Origin: Christiangramia sediminis
Lineage (GTDB): Bacteria; Bacteroidota; Bacteroidia; Flavobacteriales; Flavobacteriaceae
Direction of reading: 5' to 3'
Length of the DNA stretch: 64,000 nucleotides
Assembly: GCF_020552705.1 (NCBI RefSeq)
Contig: NZ_JAJBZG010000005.1
Coordinates: forward strand, 124,001 to 188,000
Positions 55,736-64,000 of this stretch are shown here, piece after piece. The position numbers were made by a program, and so were the translations under genes. The number at the start of each line of letters is the position of its first letter. Positions within the stretch are counted from its first letter, which is position 1. The notes under the pieces are model-generated. The model searched no databases. It was given only the letters and a program-made list of their open reading frames with translations, and was not told the DNA's origin.

Positions 55736-56376
55736 ATCTTATTACTTACTTTTGGAATTATTTGAACTGAAAATCGTTTATTATTCTCTTCTTCTTTTTC
55801 TCTACATAAACCGTTAAAACCACTTCCAGAAATCAAAACCTCAACATTCGATTTTCTAAAATTGATATTGTTCTTTAACCATAAATTATACACTGCCAAG
55901 GCTCTCTCATAGCTTCTCTTAAAACCATGTTCGGAATTTTTGCTATATTTTTTATCCCAGCTATTAGCCATATTTCCCTCGATAACTAGTAAATAAGAAA
56001 AATCGGGATTTTGTTTTTCTAAAGAATTAAGAAAGCTTTCAAGCTTCTTACCTACATTAATAGTACTATTAATAAATTTCGGCCTGATATCCGCCTTATC
56101 AGGTTCAAATATTTCCTTCCCCATGAGATCGCTGGCCACATACTTCTTACAGGCAGGTAAATAAAAAAAGTCTCCATCCTGCTGCAAAGGCTCAAACTGC
56201 TCCTCAAGTTTCACAATTTTCTTAAACTGTTCTAATGTAGCCTGAGTTTTTGCTTGCTCGATTTTCAAATAAACAACGGTTAAAACGAAAAGCACCAGCA
56301 TTACAAAAAACAGAGTGGTCATAAGGTCAGAAAAACTAACCCAGAAGTAATCGTTCTTTTTCTTTCCTCCAGCCAT
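55732..56376 (-). CDS. MotB/ZorB-like motor subunit (OmpA-like)
   Basis: A 214-aa protein with one membrane helix (about 18-38). Asp17 in VSFSDLMTTLFFVML is at the place of the proton-binding aspartate of MotB and ZorB. The C-terminal OmpA-like peptidoglycan-binding domain shows RSYERALAVYNLWL and a late NNKRFSVQI, matching the family's RA...V and NRRV positions. It overlaps the MotA-like gene by 1 nt. In Zorya the ZorA-ZorB pair is a peptidoglycan-anchored ion motor. Confidence 0.85.
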   Translation of the reverse strand: MAGGKKKNDYFWVSFSDLMTTLFFVMLVLFVLTVVYLKIEQAKTQATLEQFKKIVKLEEQFEPLQQDGDFFYLPACKKYVASDLMGKEIFEPDKADIRPKFINSTINVGKKLESFLNSLEKQNPDFSYLLVIEGNMANSWDKKYSKNSEHGFKRSYERALAVYNLWLKNNINFRKSNVEVLISGSGFNGLCREKEEENNKRFSVQIIPKVSNKI

Positions 56377-57689
56377 TAGACAGTTAGTAGTTTATAAATG
56401 ATCACTCCGCAGGTAATTGTTCCAACACTAGCCAATACTATTGTTCCTACTTTCATTACCAGAGATTGTTTCATTTGAACGGGTTTATCCTTCAGAATAT
56501 CTAGTAGCTCTCTAATTGTATCATCCTGCTTAGAGACTTTAGTATTCAACACGGACAGCTCTGATGTTACTCCCTTTAGATTATCCACTTCTTTTTTAAT
56601 AGCACCTATATTACTACTTTCGTCTTCGAATACCTCCTTTGTCATTGCCCGGAGATCTTTGAATAACGTTTCAAATCCAGAGCTAATTTTAACGTCTTTG
56701 TTATTAAAATCCTGTAAACGAGTATCGAAGGATGTTTTTATTTTATCAATCATCTCACCGGTATTCCCATCAAATTTCGCAAGCCGGTCTACTAAGGCTT
56801 GTTCTCGGGAATCAATAGATTCAAATTGACTCTTGAAATAAGTAGATGTTTCGGAAATAGTTCCGGCATTACTATCAAAACGATTAATAAGTTCTGATAT
56901 CTCTCCTACTTTTTCAAGTTGCTGATTTACTGCAAGATTGAGATCCCGTGTATTCCCTATGAAACCATTCATATTATCCAGATAAGCCGAAAGATCCTTT
57001 AGCTTATTAAATGAAGCCTGCATCTGCTGCATCACATCAATATTATACTTGGCAATATTTGCTACGTCTATTCTCTTTAGCTCCTGAACTACTTCAAGTT
57101 GACTATCAAAAGTTTGCTTAACCTCATTAACAGTACTACTGAAACTTCTCATATTGGTGGAGAAGTCCTGGTTAAACTTTAAAAGATTAGTTTGAAGTGA
57201 ATAAATACTCGAAGAAGTATTTTTTGAAAGAATAGGTAATAGCCTGGTTTGAATAAAGGTAAAGAAATCATGTTTCTGATGCTCTACTTGTTTTCTTGCT
57301 TTAAAGAAATAATAATTACTAATGATGGTCAGCAACAACCCTACGACGCTAGCAACCATAGCAATTTTCACCCCACCTAGTAAAGCATCAATTCCACCTA
57401 TTGCATTTGAAGTATCATCAGATGAAAGAGACGGCATAAAAATTAGCCCTCCTACAATTCCTAGCATTGTTCCCATTAAGCCTAGATATAGAGGCGTGGG
57501 TATATTGTTACTTATCTCATCATCTACTTTATCAATATTTCTATCTACTATGTCTTTAACCAGGTTAAAATCACTTACAGCACCTTTATTTCTCAACAGG
57601 TAGCCATTAACCGAAGTCAAAATATCATTTAAAGTTTCATTTTGAAACCTCTTATAATCGATTAAAGAAATGCTTATTTTATCATTCAT
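56376..57689 (-). CDS. MotA/ZorA-like motor subunit with coiled-coil tail
   Basis: A 437-aa MotA/ExbB family protein. Two core membrane helices are LGLMGTMLGIVGGLIF (about 68-84) and GGVKIAMVASVVGLLLTII (about 105-123), the typical pore-lining segments. A long cytoplasmic coiled coil follows (about 160-405), and a C-terminal helix at about 415-435 returns to the membrane. The extended tail resembles the long tail of ZorA rather than flagellar MotA. The 1-nt overlap with the MotB-like gene shows they act together. Confidence 0.85.
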   Translation of the reverse strand: MNDKISISLIDYKRFQNETLNDILTSVNGYLLRNKGAVSDFNLVKDIVDRNIDKVDDEISNNIPTPLYLGLMGTMLGIVGGLIFMPSLSSDDTSNAIGGIDALLGGVKIAMVASVVGLLLTIISNYYFFKARKQVEHQKHDFFTFIQTRLLPILSKNTSSSIYSLQTNLLKFNQDFSTNMRSFSSTVNEVKQTFDSQLEVVQELKRIDVANIAKYNIDVMQQMQASFNKLKDLSAYLDNMNGFIGNTRDLNLAVNQQLEKVGEISELINRFDSNAGTISETSTYFKSQFESIDSREQALVDRLAKFDGNTGEMIDKIKTSFDTRLQDFNNKDVKISSGFETLFKDLRAMTKEVFEDESSNIGAIKKEVDNLKGVTSELSVLNTKVSKQDDTIRELLDILKDKPVQMKQSLVMKVGTIVLASVGTITCGVIIYKLLTV

Positions 57690-57706
57690 AAGTCTTGCTA
57701 CTTGTT

Positions 57707-58144
57707 CTAACGGTTAGTTTTGTATTCTTCAAAATCCTCTTCCTCGAATTCTTCTATTTCAGAGTCGTCTTCAGGAAAAACTAATTCAGTTTCAGAATTA
57801 TGACCCTTTAATTTTAAATTCAATAGTTCATCTTCCTCTATATCCTCATCTAATTGAGAATTAATTTGTTCATTTTCAAATATTCCAAGATCCTCGTCTG
57901 TTTCTTCCGTAGTTGACGAAAAATTGGTTGATAGCTCTTGAAACTTCTCAGGATTCTGTAAAATTTCTTCTACACCAATTTCCTTAATCCACTCTTCAGG
58001 AACTGAAACCTCCACGATCTCAAAATCTTTTACATCTTCTATAGTCTGCTTATACTTTTTTATTTTGGACATATTCTTCCAAAAAATCAATATCTGTATC
58101 CCAATAATTACAGCAATTATTAGGATTATTATGTAATCATGCAT
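57707..58144 (-). CDS. Small acidic membrane protein
   Basis: A 145-aa protein with one N-terminal helix (about 3-22) and a strongly acidic C-terminus (EEDELLNLKLKG, EDDSEIEEFEEEDFEEY). No family recognised. It lies 17 nt before the MotA-like gene and 2 nt after the 433-aa gene, so it probably belongs to the motor complex. The acidic tail is on the cytoplasmic side if the helix is a signal anchor with its N-terminus outside. Confidence 0.65.
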   Translation of the reverse strand: MHDYIIILIIAVIIGIQILIFWKNMSKIKKYKQTIEDVKDFEIVEVSVPEEWIKEIGVEEILQNPEKFQELSTNFSSTTEETDEDLGIFENEQINSQLDEDIEEDELLNLKLKGHNSETELVFPEDDSEIEEFEEEDFEEYKTNR

Positions 58145-58146
58145 TT

Positions 58147-59448
58147 CTACTGGAATTTAATAGTTGCTTTATCTTCTTCATTTACTTTCCATTTACCATC
58201 TACTTTGTGGGCTATACCCCTTTTTGTAGTTATAATTTCATTTCTATACTCCTGATTGCTATTTTCATTAATACAAACACGATATAAATAATCGTCCGGA
58301 GAATTAATTACTTCGGTTTCCATATACTTGCTTAATTCAAGTAACGAGAATTCTGCCTCAGAATCGTTTGATAAACTTAGTTCATAAATATGATTATCTC
58401 CTTTTAGCCTTTCTGCATCCTTGAACCAGCCATCGTTAGTTGGTTTGCCTGCATAAAGAAAATTATCAAAAGAGTGATCATATGTTACCTCCTTATTCAT
58501 TGGTCCATGGGTTTCAGATTTTACATCATTACTTCCCGCTGCTTCTACTAATGATTCTTTCTCCTTAGCTTGCAATTTAGAATCACTCATTCCTTGAGTT
58601 TTAGTAGAAGGGTTTTTATTTAGCCTTTCTCTGCTATAGGTATCATCTCCAGGTTTTTTTTCACTTTTTTCTGATCTTGTCGATGGTTGGGGTTTTGTTA
58701 AGAAATCATTTCCATTGTTCCATTTTCTATTATAATTATGCTCCCCCCGGGAACTTTGTTTGACCGGCGTTGAAGATTGTTCAGGCCTATTCTTTAATTC
58801 CCTAGCTTCATTTCGAAAATTTTTATATAAAAAAAAGAAGAACATTGAAGTCAAAAATAGAATGGCTGATAAAGCTTTAAAAAACCATTCTGGTAAAAAG
58901 CTTTCTGAATTGGATACATTATTTGAAACTACATCTGGTGTTAGGGGAATAGGATCTGGTTTAGCTTCATTTTTCTCTAATTCGGAATAAACATTGTATT
59001 TAATTTTATCATAAACGTTGGAACCTTTTAGATTTGATTTAACAGCGACTAATAAAGAATCCGTCTTCTGAAAAAGTTCAGCTGCAGTTTTGGATTCAAG
59101 CTTTTTAAAGCCATAAATCTCTTGGGTCAAATTACTATAAGTCCTTGTAAAGCTCTTATTCATAAATTCTTTCAAGGAATTCGGTGCAAATGGTCTGTCG
59201 ATAGTACTATTGGCTAGTTGTTCTCGGTAATTATCAAAGCTTGCTTTCTCCTCCTCATTTAAAGGTTTTTTTTCTTCAAATTCAAGAATATATTCATACG
59301 TTAATTCAGCAGCTAGATAATCTATAACCCGGTACCAAATTTTATTTTCATCCTCTTCTGAATATTGTCTTCCACTTTCCTGAGATTGTCCACTGGAGAA
59401 AAATGCTAGAAGTAAAAAACTAAAAACAAAAATCCTTTTAAAACTCAT
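58147..59448 (-). CDS. Membrane protein of the motor operon, unknown
   Basis: A 433-aa protein with signal peptide (about 1-20), a periplasmic helical domain (about 25-180), one membrane helix (about 192-208), a Ser/Lys/Asn-rich low-complexity linker (about 215-310) and a small C-terminal domain (about 325-433) with VCINENSN and KRGIAHKVDGKW. No family recognised. It could link the periplasm to the cytoplasmic tubulin/Hsp70 proteins. It is 15 nt after the Hsp70-like gene. Confidence 0.7.
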   Translation of the reverse strand: MSFKRIFVFSFLLLAFFSSGQSQESGRQYSEEDENKIWYRVIDYLAAELTYEYILEFEEKKPLNEEEKASFDNYREQLANSTIDRPFAPNSLKEFMNKSFTRTYSNLTQEIYGFKKLESKTAAELFQKTDSLLVAVKSNLKGSNVYDKIKYNVYSELEKNEAKPDPIPLTPDVVSNNVSNSESFLPEWFFKALSAILFLTSMFFFFLYKNFRNEARELKNRPEQSSTPVKQSSRGEHNYNRKWNNGNDFLTKPQPSTRSEKSEKKPGDDTYSRERLNKNPSTKTQGMSDSKLQAKEKESLVEAAGSNDVKSETHGPMNKEVTYDHSFDNFLYAGKPTNDGWFKDAERLKGDNHIYELSLSNDSEAEFSLLELSKYMETEVINSPDDYLYRVCINENSNQEYRNEIITTKRGIAHKVDGKWKVNEEDKATIKFQ

Positions 59449-59463
59449 TTCTAAAATTATTGA

Positions 59464-62400
59464 TTAGCTTTTTTTGTAAAGTGTATAAGCAATTTCTCCT
59501 AAGCTACCGGTTAAAGGATAGAAGAAAAGAGTTTCATCTATCTTTGAATTAGCTGTATTCCCATTCTCTTTTATTTTCTGCTCTATTCCAACTCGTAAAT
59601 GATTTTCCTTCTTGTTGTTTAGTAGCTCCTTAACCAATTTCAATGTTTTATTTTCTATTCCGAACAGATCTTTATAAGAGATTTCCATATTTAACCTGAA
59701 GAAGAAGTCCAAAAATTCATCATACTCTTTCAGGACTCTCATTTCTGAACCATTCAATGACTCATAAGTCAAATCTGGATTGGCAGATAAAGTTTCTCCT
59801 TCTGCAATTAGAACTTCCTTGATATCCTTTACATTAATATTTTGACCCTGGTTAATATGTAAACTTCCCTTGCTTGATAATTCCTTAGGATTAGATGCCC
59901 ATAGAATCTCAATATCTGGTATTTCTTCCTTATTCAATAATTTCTTAAATGTCCTTTTAATTAAATCTTTTAAAAGATGTTTTTCTTCGCTAGCATCTAA
60001 TATGGATAACAATTTAGATGCAGTACCAGAAAACGCAAATTGAGCAGGAACTTGGAGGCCTTTTGATTTGAAGATTTTAGCTACATGGAAGATGTGAGCC
60101 ATGAAAAAGATTAGAAAAATAACTTTGAATTCATCATCATTTCTAAGCTTATCCAAAAAGCTAATATTTAACTTTTTAGATAACAGTTGCTTATTATCTT
60201 CCAAACTAAAAAGCGCATTGATTGCATCATTACTATTATTCCGATCTTTAATGGAAAGTATAATTCCTTTTAAGGCAGGCTCATTGGCATCTAAAATTTT
60301 CGAAAATTCATCATAGTATTTTTGAACAAAACCGTTAATCTTAATATTCCGATTATAATTGTCTCCAAAAATTGCATCACCTGCGAATTTATATGAAGTA
60401 AATAATACAGGAATGTTATTCTCGTATATAGCAACATCTGAGGTGCCTCCTCCAATATCAATTGACACAGTTGGCCTTACAAGTGCACTTTTACCTTCTT
60501 CGTATACATAGTAATAATAAGGAGTTAGGCTTTCACAAACTTTTTCAACTTTAATGGAACCAATATATGACTTAATAGTACTTTTCAATTCGGCCTCAAT
60601 CTGATTTAATCTTCCTGTTGACATACTTGCCGGATAGGACCAAATAATTTCAGTTTGAGCAGGATTACCATTATTTAGTAGTATTTTATTTCTAATCATT
60701 TTAACCAATTGCTCAAAAAATACTTTCATAAGAACTCTACTATTATCATCAGAATTCCATTTCAAATTTGTTTTTACCTCAGTGTATAAATCAAAAGAAG
60801 CTTTTTCATATTTGAAGGGTATTGTAACATTCCCCATCGAAATTATTTCTTTAAGGAAATTAGTTGAGCGATGGTAAGCTATAGAAGTTCTTTGTGGCAA
60901 ATTAAATCCAGTTGAACTATTTTCTCCTATTTCATCTGGTATTAAATCATCTTTTGCTCTCTTTAAATAAGCTTCATCAAATTTTGTGGAATTAATTAAT
61001 TGTCCAGAATGCCACCTTTCGTTATAACTGATTTCAAATGGCAGAGATTGTCCATCGTTAACTTTGTACTCAACATGGGTATTTGTAGTTCCGAAATCAA
61101 TGGCAAACGTAAATTTGTTCACTCCTGGAATCACCTTTTCAAAATTGGGAACTAGGATTCCCTTTGCATACGAATGACTTACCTGTAAATAACTAAAGTT
61201 ATCTCTAGCTACATAAGACATCATATCTAAATTCTCATCCTCCTTTTTCCTTCTTTGGGTTGGGGAGTTTACATTTATAAATTCAGAGCTTGAATTAAAA
61301 AAGCTAATTTGATATTTATTATTTTCAAAAAGTGGGTTTCTATCAGCATCGTAGAACGCAATGTTATATTCAGGCTCTAGGTTGCTAGGAAACTTATAAA
61401 ATGGGGTGATACCAACATTTATACGGTTCTCTATAATTGCTCCCTTATTGAACCCTTCATCGTATATCGGTTTTTGTGCTTTGTTTACAGGATTATTATA
61501 TGTTCTTCTAAAAGTGATATGATAACCTTTTTGTACAGGAACTCTCAAAATGGCCTCTACATATCCGCCTGAAATTTTATTTAATTCAAATCTTTGCTCT
61601 CCATTTATTGTTTGGGTTAGGCTGTCAACATGAAAATATTTAAAATATAAGGGCTTTATTGGGAGTAAAAAGCCTTTTTCATCCTCAGTACCTTTAAACC
61701 CTCCATCTAAGAAGTAATTTTTATCGACAGGGAACTCTGTCCTTATTATAACGGGTTCAAGAAAATCACTTATGGTTAAATATGGATATTTATTGCCATC
61801 TACAGGTAAAGTTCTATCCTCTAAATCTCTCTCATCATAGTGAGGAGCCTTATCATTTTGATTCCAAGGTGCACTTACATATTTAAGCCCGGGGTTCTCT
61901 GTGTCATTTGGCAAAACCAGGGGTGGATATTCTTCGTTTTGATTCCGGTCAGATTTAATCACAAAATCACTATCCTTGATTGCATCCTCTTTCCCCTTTG
62001 CTTTTTTTAGGTTAACACCTAAAACTTCTACTACTTCTCCTCCCCCATCAATGTTCAAATTCGGAAGATTATTATAGTGATTACCTAATTGACCAACCTG
62101 ATCCTTTAGTTCCCTACTCAGGTGTTTATAAGTAAGTTCAAAGTAATCATCCAATTCTTTCATTTTAGATGAGAATCCAGATATACTATTCCGAAGAGAA
62201 AAAAGGTATTTTATGTATTCGGGGTCTCTTTCATATAGCGGCTGGTACTCATCATCCAGAAGCTTATCACTTCCTTCCTGAAATCCTGCTAAATCGAATT
62301 TATTTGCGGAAGTAAAGAAAAGAGTTGACGGAGACGTTCCTCCGATAATGTTTAGAGGTTCCGGACCTCTGGTATAGTTGATTAAATAGAGTTTCTCCAG

Positions 62401-62823
62401 GGAATCAAAATTATAAGTCTGGGCATCTTGCTCTAAGTATAACCTTAAGCTCTCACCCAGGAGTTTATGTTGTGGATTAGGAGAATTAATCAATTGATCA
62501 AGATCTGTCCTTCTATCCCAGCTTATAATTTCTATTTGATCCTTATATTTATCTGCATTGAAAAAGATCTGACCAATATCCAAGGCATCAGAAACCATTT
62601 TATGAAAGGTTGTATTTCCTTCCGGCCCTAAATTGGCAACTTCCTTAAATGCAGTCTTAACCAGGTCAATTCTTGCATAAGGACTAGGAATGGAAGTTAT
62701 TTCTCTACTGGAGTGAGCTCCATTTGGATCTTCAATTGCGTTTATGGCAACCGAATTCAAGGGATTAGAATCTTCCCATCCTTTTAAATTTTTTCCACTA
62801 TGAAATCTAAAAACGTATGCCAT
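59464..62823 (-). CDS. Actin/Hsp70-fold ATPase, SrfB-like, with large N-terminal region
   Basis: An 1119-aa protein. The C-terminal half has the actin-fold signatures: phosphate-1 FAIDFGTTNTHVEY (about 571-584), phosphate-2 SIDIGGGTSDVAIY (about 784-797) and an adenosine-like motif FAFSGTASKLL (about 925-935). The first about 560 residues are unlike Hsp70 and of unknown fold. It resembles the SrfB family of predicted actin-fold proteins, though I could not run a search. No substrate-binding domain of DnaK type follows. It lies 2 nt after the tubulin-like gene. Confidence 0.8.
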   Translation of the reverse strand: MAYVFRFHSGKNLKGWEDSNPLNSVAINAIEDPNGAHSSREITSIPSPYARIDLVKTAFKEVANLGPEGNTTFHKMVSDALDIGQIFFNADKYKDQIEIISWDRRTDLDQLINSPNPQHKLLGESLRLYLEQDAQTYNFDSLEKLYLINYTRGPEPLNIIGGTSPSTLFFTSANKFDLAGFQEGSDKLLDDEYQPLYERDPEYIKYLFSLRNSISGFSSKMKELDDYFELTYKHLSRELKDQVGQLGNHYNNLPNLNIDGGGEVVEVLGVNLKKAKGKEDAIKDSDFVIKSDRNQNEEYPPLVLPNDTENPGLKYVSAPWNQNDKAPHYDERDLEDRTLPVDGNKYPYLTISDFLEPVIIRTEFPVDKNYFLDGGFKGTEDEKGFLLPIKPLYFKYFHVDSLTQTINGEQRFELNKISGGYVEAILRVPVQKGYHITFRRTYNNPVNKAQKPIYDEGFNKGAIIENRINVGITPFYKFPSNLEPEYNIAFYDADRNPLFENNKYQISFFNSSSEFINVNSPTQRRKKEDENLDMMSYVARDNFSYLQVSHSYAKGILVPNFEKVIPGVNKFTFAIDFGTTNTHVEYKVNDGQSLPFEISYNERWHSGQLINSTKFDEAYLKRAKDDLIPDEIGENSSTGFNLPQRTSIAYHRSTNFLKEIISMGNVTIPFKYEKASFDLYTEVKTNLKWNSDDNSRVLMKVFFEQLVKMIRNKILLNNGNPAQTEIIWSYPASMSTGRLNQIEAELKSTIKSYIGSIKVEKVCESLTPYYYYVYEEGKSALVRPTVSIDIGGGTSDVAIYENNIPVLFTSYKFAGDAIFGDNYNRNIKINGFVQKYYDEFSKILDANEPALKGIILSIKDRNNSNDAINALFSLEDNKQLLSKKLNISFLDKLRNDDEFKVIFLIFFMAHIFHVAKIFKSKGLQVPAQFAFSGTASKLLSILDASEEKHLLKDLIKRTFKKLLNKEEIPDIEILWASNPKELSSKGSLHINQGQNINVKDIKEVLIAEGETLSANPDLTYESLNGSEMRVLKEYDEFLDFFFRLNMEISYKDLFGIENKTLKLVKELLNNKKENHLRVGIEQKIKENGNTANSKIDETLFFYPLTGSLGEIAYTLYKKS

Positions 62824-62825
62824 AA

Positions 62826-64000
62826 TTATAATTTGTATTTGTCAGCCATTAACTTATCAGTTGTCTCGTAAAAGACTTCCAGGAACCTATTTTCGATGCT
62901 ATCAGAAGTATTCATTTTCTTTGCTTCTTTATTTAAAAAAGCAGTTATACGCTCATAATCTTTCGTTTTTTCCAAAAAACCTTTGTGAGCCTTAAATCCT
63001 TTTATTCCATCAAAAATATCCTGACCTGTAGACATCGTGTAAGGTGCAAATCCTCTTTGATTATTACTCATTTGCTGAAGCCAATTCCAGTAGTAATCAT
63101 TGAATTTGGATAGTTTTCTATAAAAATCTTCGTTGAGGAATGGTTCCTTAATTTTAAGTGTTTTAGCGAAATCTGCACTCAGATTAGACCTAAGTTGATT
63201 CTTTAGATATAGGTGGAAAAAGTAATATTTGCTTAGCGGTTTTACTAAATCCATCTTAGTCTCATCCCCTAAATCATTAAATGTTATACTAGGTGTCTCA
63301 TTTTCAACTCCAAATTCCTTGACCTTATTGGATGAAACATCGGTATCATTAGCAAAATCTAAAATAGCAAGAGCAGATGCCAATTCAATAAAATGAGCAT
63401 CATTCTGCTGAGACACACTTCCTTCATTATTTTCATAATCCTTAACCAGTTTATCTCCGAGATAATACATGGAGTTTACTGAATCATTCACTCCATATTC
63501 ATAATACCTAAGAGCTGCCTTTGTTTTAGAAATAAAAGTAGATTTCTCTATCTCGCTTTCATCATCTTTTTTAACTCCAAAATAAGGTAGAACCGATACT
63601 GCTCCTACAGGTGCAGTTTGTAATAGAGAATGATTATTGAGGTTTGGACTGGCAGATCTTATATTTTTAAGAAGTAGGGGAAAGCCTGCTGCTCCGGTTC
63701 CCCCAAAAATTGATGAGATAATAAATATTCTATCTCCTTGTGAAAAGCTACTTGCAAAATTTTCGAAATCCTCAGAAGTATTGAATTGGTTCAAAACAAC
63801 ACTCCCCATATTGGGATTACCCTTAAACCCAACTTCAAGATCGGCATCCAGATTCTTCTTACTAAACAGTAATGAAATAAGAGCCTTATTTTTTTTATCC
63901 AGGCCCTGGTAATCAATAAACTCTTTAAATTTTTTCTTTGAGTCCTGGATATTGATCCTGCAATTCTTGCTTAAAGGTTCTATTGGGGTCTTAAAAAATT
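62826..64000 (-). CDS. Tubulin-like GTPase, 5' end outside window
   Basis: The frame is open from 62826 through the right edge; an ATG at 63809 is internal. The tubulin T4-type loop reads FGGTGAAGFP, preceded by RIFIISS, in about the right place for the GGGTG[ST]G signature. The family is probably Tubulin_2-like. It holds 391 codons and the N-terminal nucleotide-binding loop is still missing. It is the first visible gene of the long operon, 2 nt before the actin-fold gene. Confidence 0.75.
   Translation of the reverse strand, partial: FFKTPIEPLSKNCRINIQDSKKKFKEFIDYQGLDKKNKALISLLFSKKNLDADLEVGFKGNPNMGSVVLNQFNTSEDFENFASSFSQGDRIFIISSIFGGTGAAGFPLLLKNIRSASPNLNNHSLLQTAPVGAVSVLPYFGVKKDDESEIEKSTFISKTKAALRYYEYGVNDSVNSMYYLGDKLVKDYENNEGSVSQQNDAHFIELASALAILDFANDTDVSSNKVKEFGVENETPSITFNDLGDETKMDLVKPLSKYYFFHLYLKNQLRSNLSADFAKTLKIKEPFLNEDFYRKLSKFNDYYWNWLQQMSNNQRGFAPYTMSTGQDIFDGIKGFKAHKGFLEKTKDYERITAFLNKEAKKMNTSDSIENRFLEVFYETTDKLMADKYKL

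Noticed and set aside
63637-63912. 91-codon plus-strand frame opposite the tubulin-like gene
   Set aside because: It is antisense to a well-supported coding frame that continues to the window edge.
47312-64000. Calling the operon a canonical Zorya system
   Set aside because: Only the ZorA/ZorB-type motor is seen. No ZorC, ZorD helicase or ZorE HNH nuclease is present in the visible part.

Overview
The window reads as chromosome of a marine-type member of the Flavobacteriaceae (Bacteroidota; the Gramella/Christiangramia neighbourhood is a guess from gene content). The evidence is a complete gldK-gldL-gldM-gldN cluster for gliding and type IX secretion, AT-rich coding, Bacteroidota-type promoters (TTTG, about 18 nt, TAnnTTTG) and many SPII lipoproteins.

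Bases 1-22611 look like ordinary backbone: an RND efflux pair cut by the left edge, an ABC-F ATPase, a DUF983 protein, an FAD oxidoreductase, gldKLMN with its terminator, an arginase-fold protein with lost metal ligands, topA, a short-chain dehydrogenase, a DsbD-type thiol transporter, a GAF histidine kinase and a secreted GH130-like glycosidase.

At 23183-23204 lies a 22-nt copy of the 3' end of a tRNA-Asp gene (minus strand), still followed by its own terminator but without the tRNA 5' part. This looks like one end of an integrated element that continues to the right. From there to the right edge everything is accessory: a Fic protein flanked by 60-bp direct repeats, a small replication/mobilisation module (HTH, Rep-like protein, DnaC-like ATPase, BfmA/BtgA-like protein, oriT-like nested inverted repeat), a WYL regulator, an AAA ATPase with a cREC-like partner, and a tightly coupled restriction operon in which mcrB and mcrC sit between hsdS and hsdR. 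Three promoters in this stretch share the palindrome CGACA-n5-TGTCG or a close variant, and the WYL protein is the obvious candidate to bind it.

From 47312 to the right edge all genes lie on the minus strand with gaps of 0-87 nt, so they look like one operon of at least 15 genes. In transcription order: a tubulin-like GTPase (5' end outside the window), a 1119-aa actin/Hsp70-fold protein, two membrane proteins of unknown function, a MotA/ZorA-like and a MotB/ZorB-like motor pair, a lipoprotein trypsin-like protease, a lipoprotein thermonuclease, a small membrane protein, two J-domain proteins with Ig-like domains (one lacking the HPD motif), a PH-SHOCT protein, three exported or membrane-anchored small proteins and a SIR2-like DUF4917 protein. 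It shares the motor with Zorya but no ZorC, ZorD or ZorE is visible. I know of no described system with this gene set and consider it the main candidate for a new envelope-spanning defence system.
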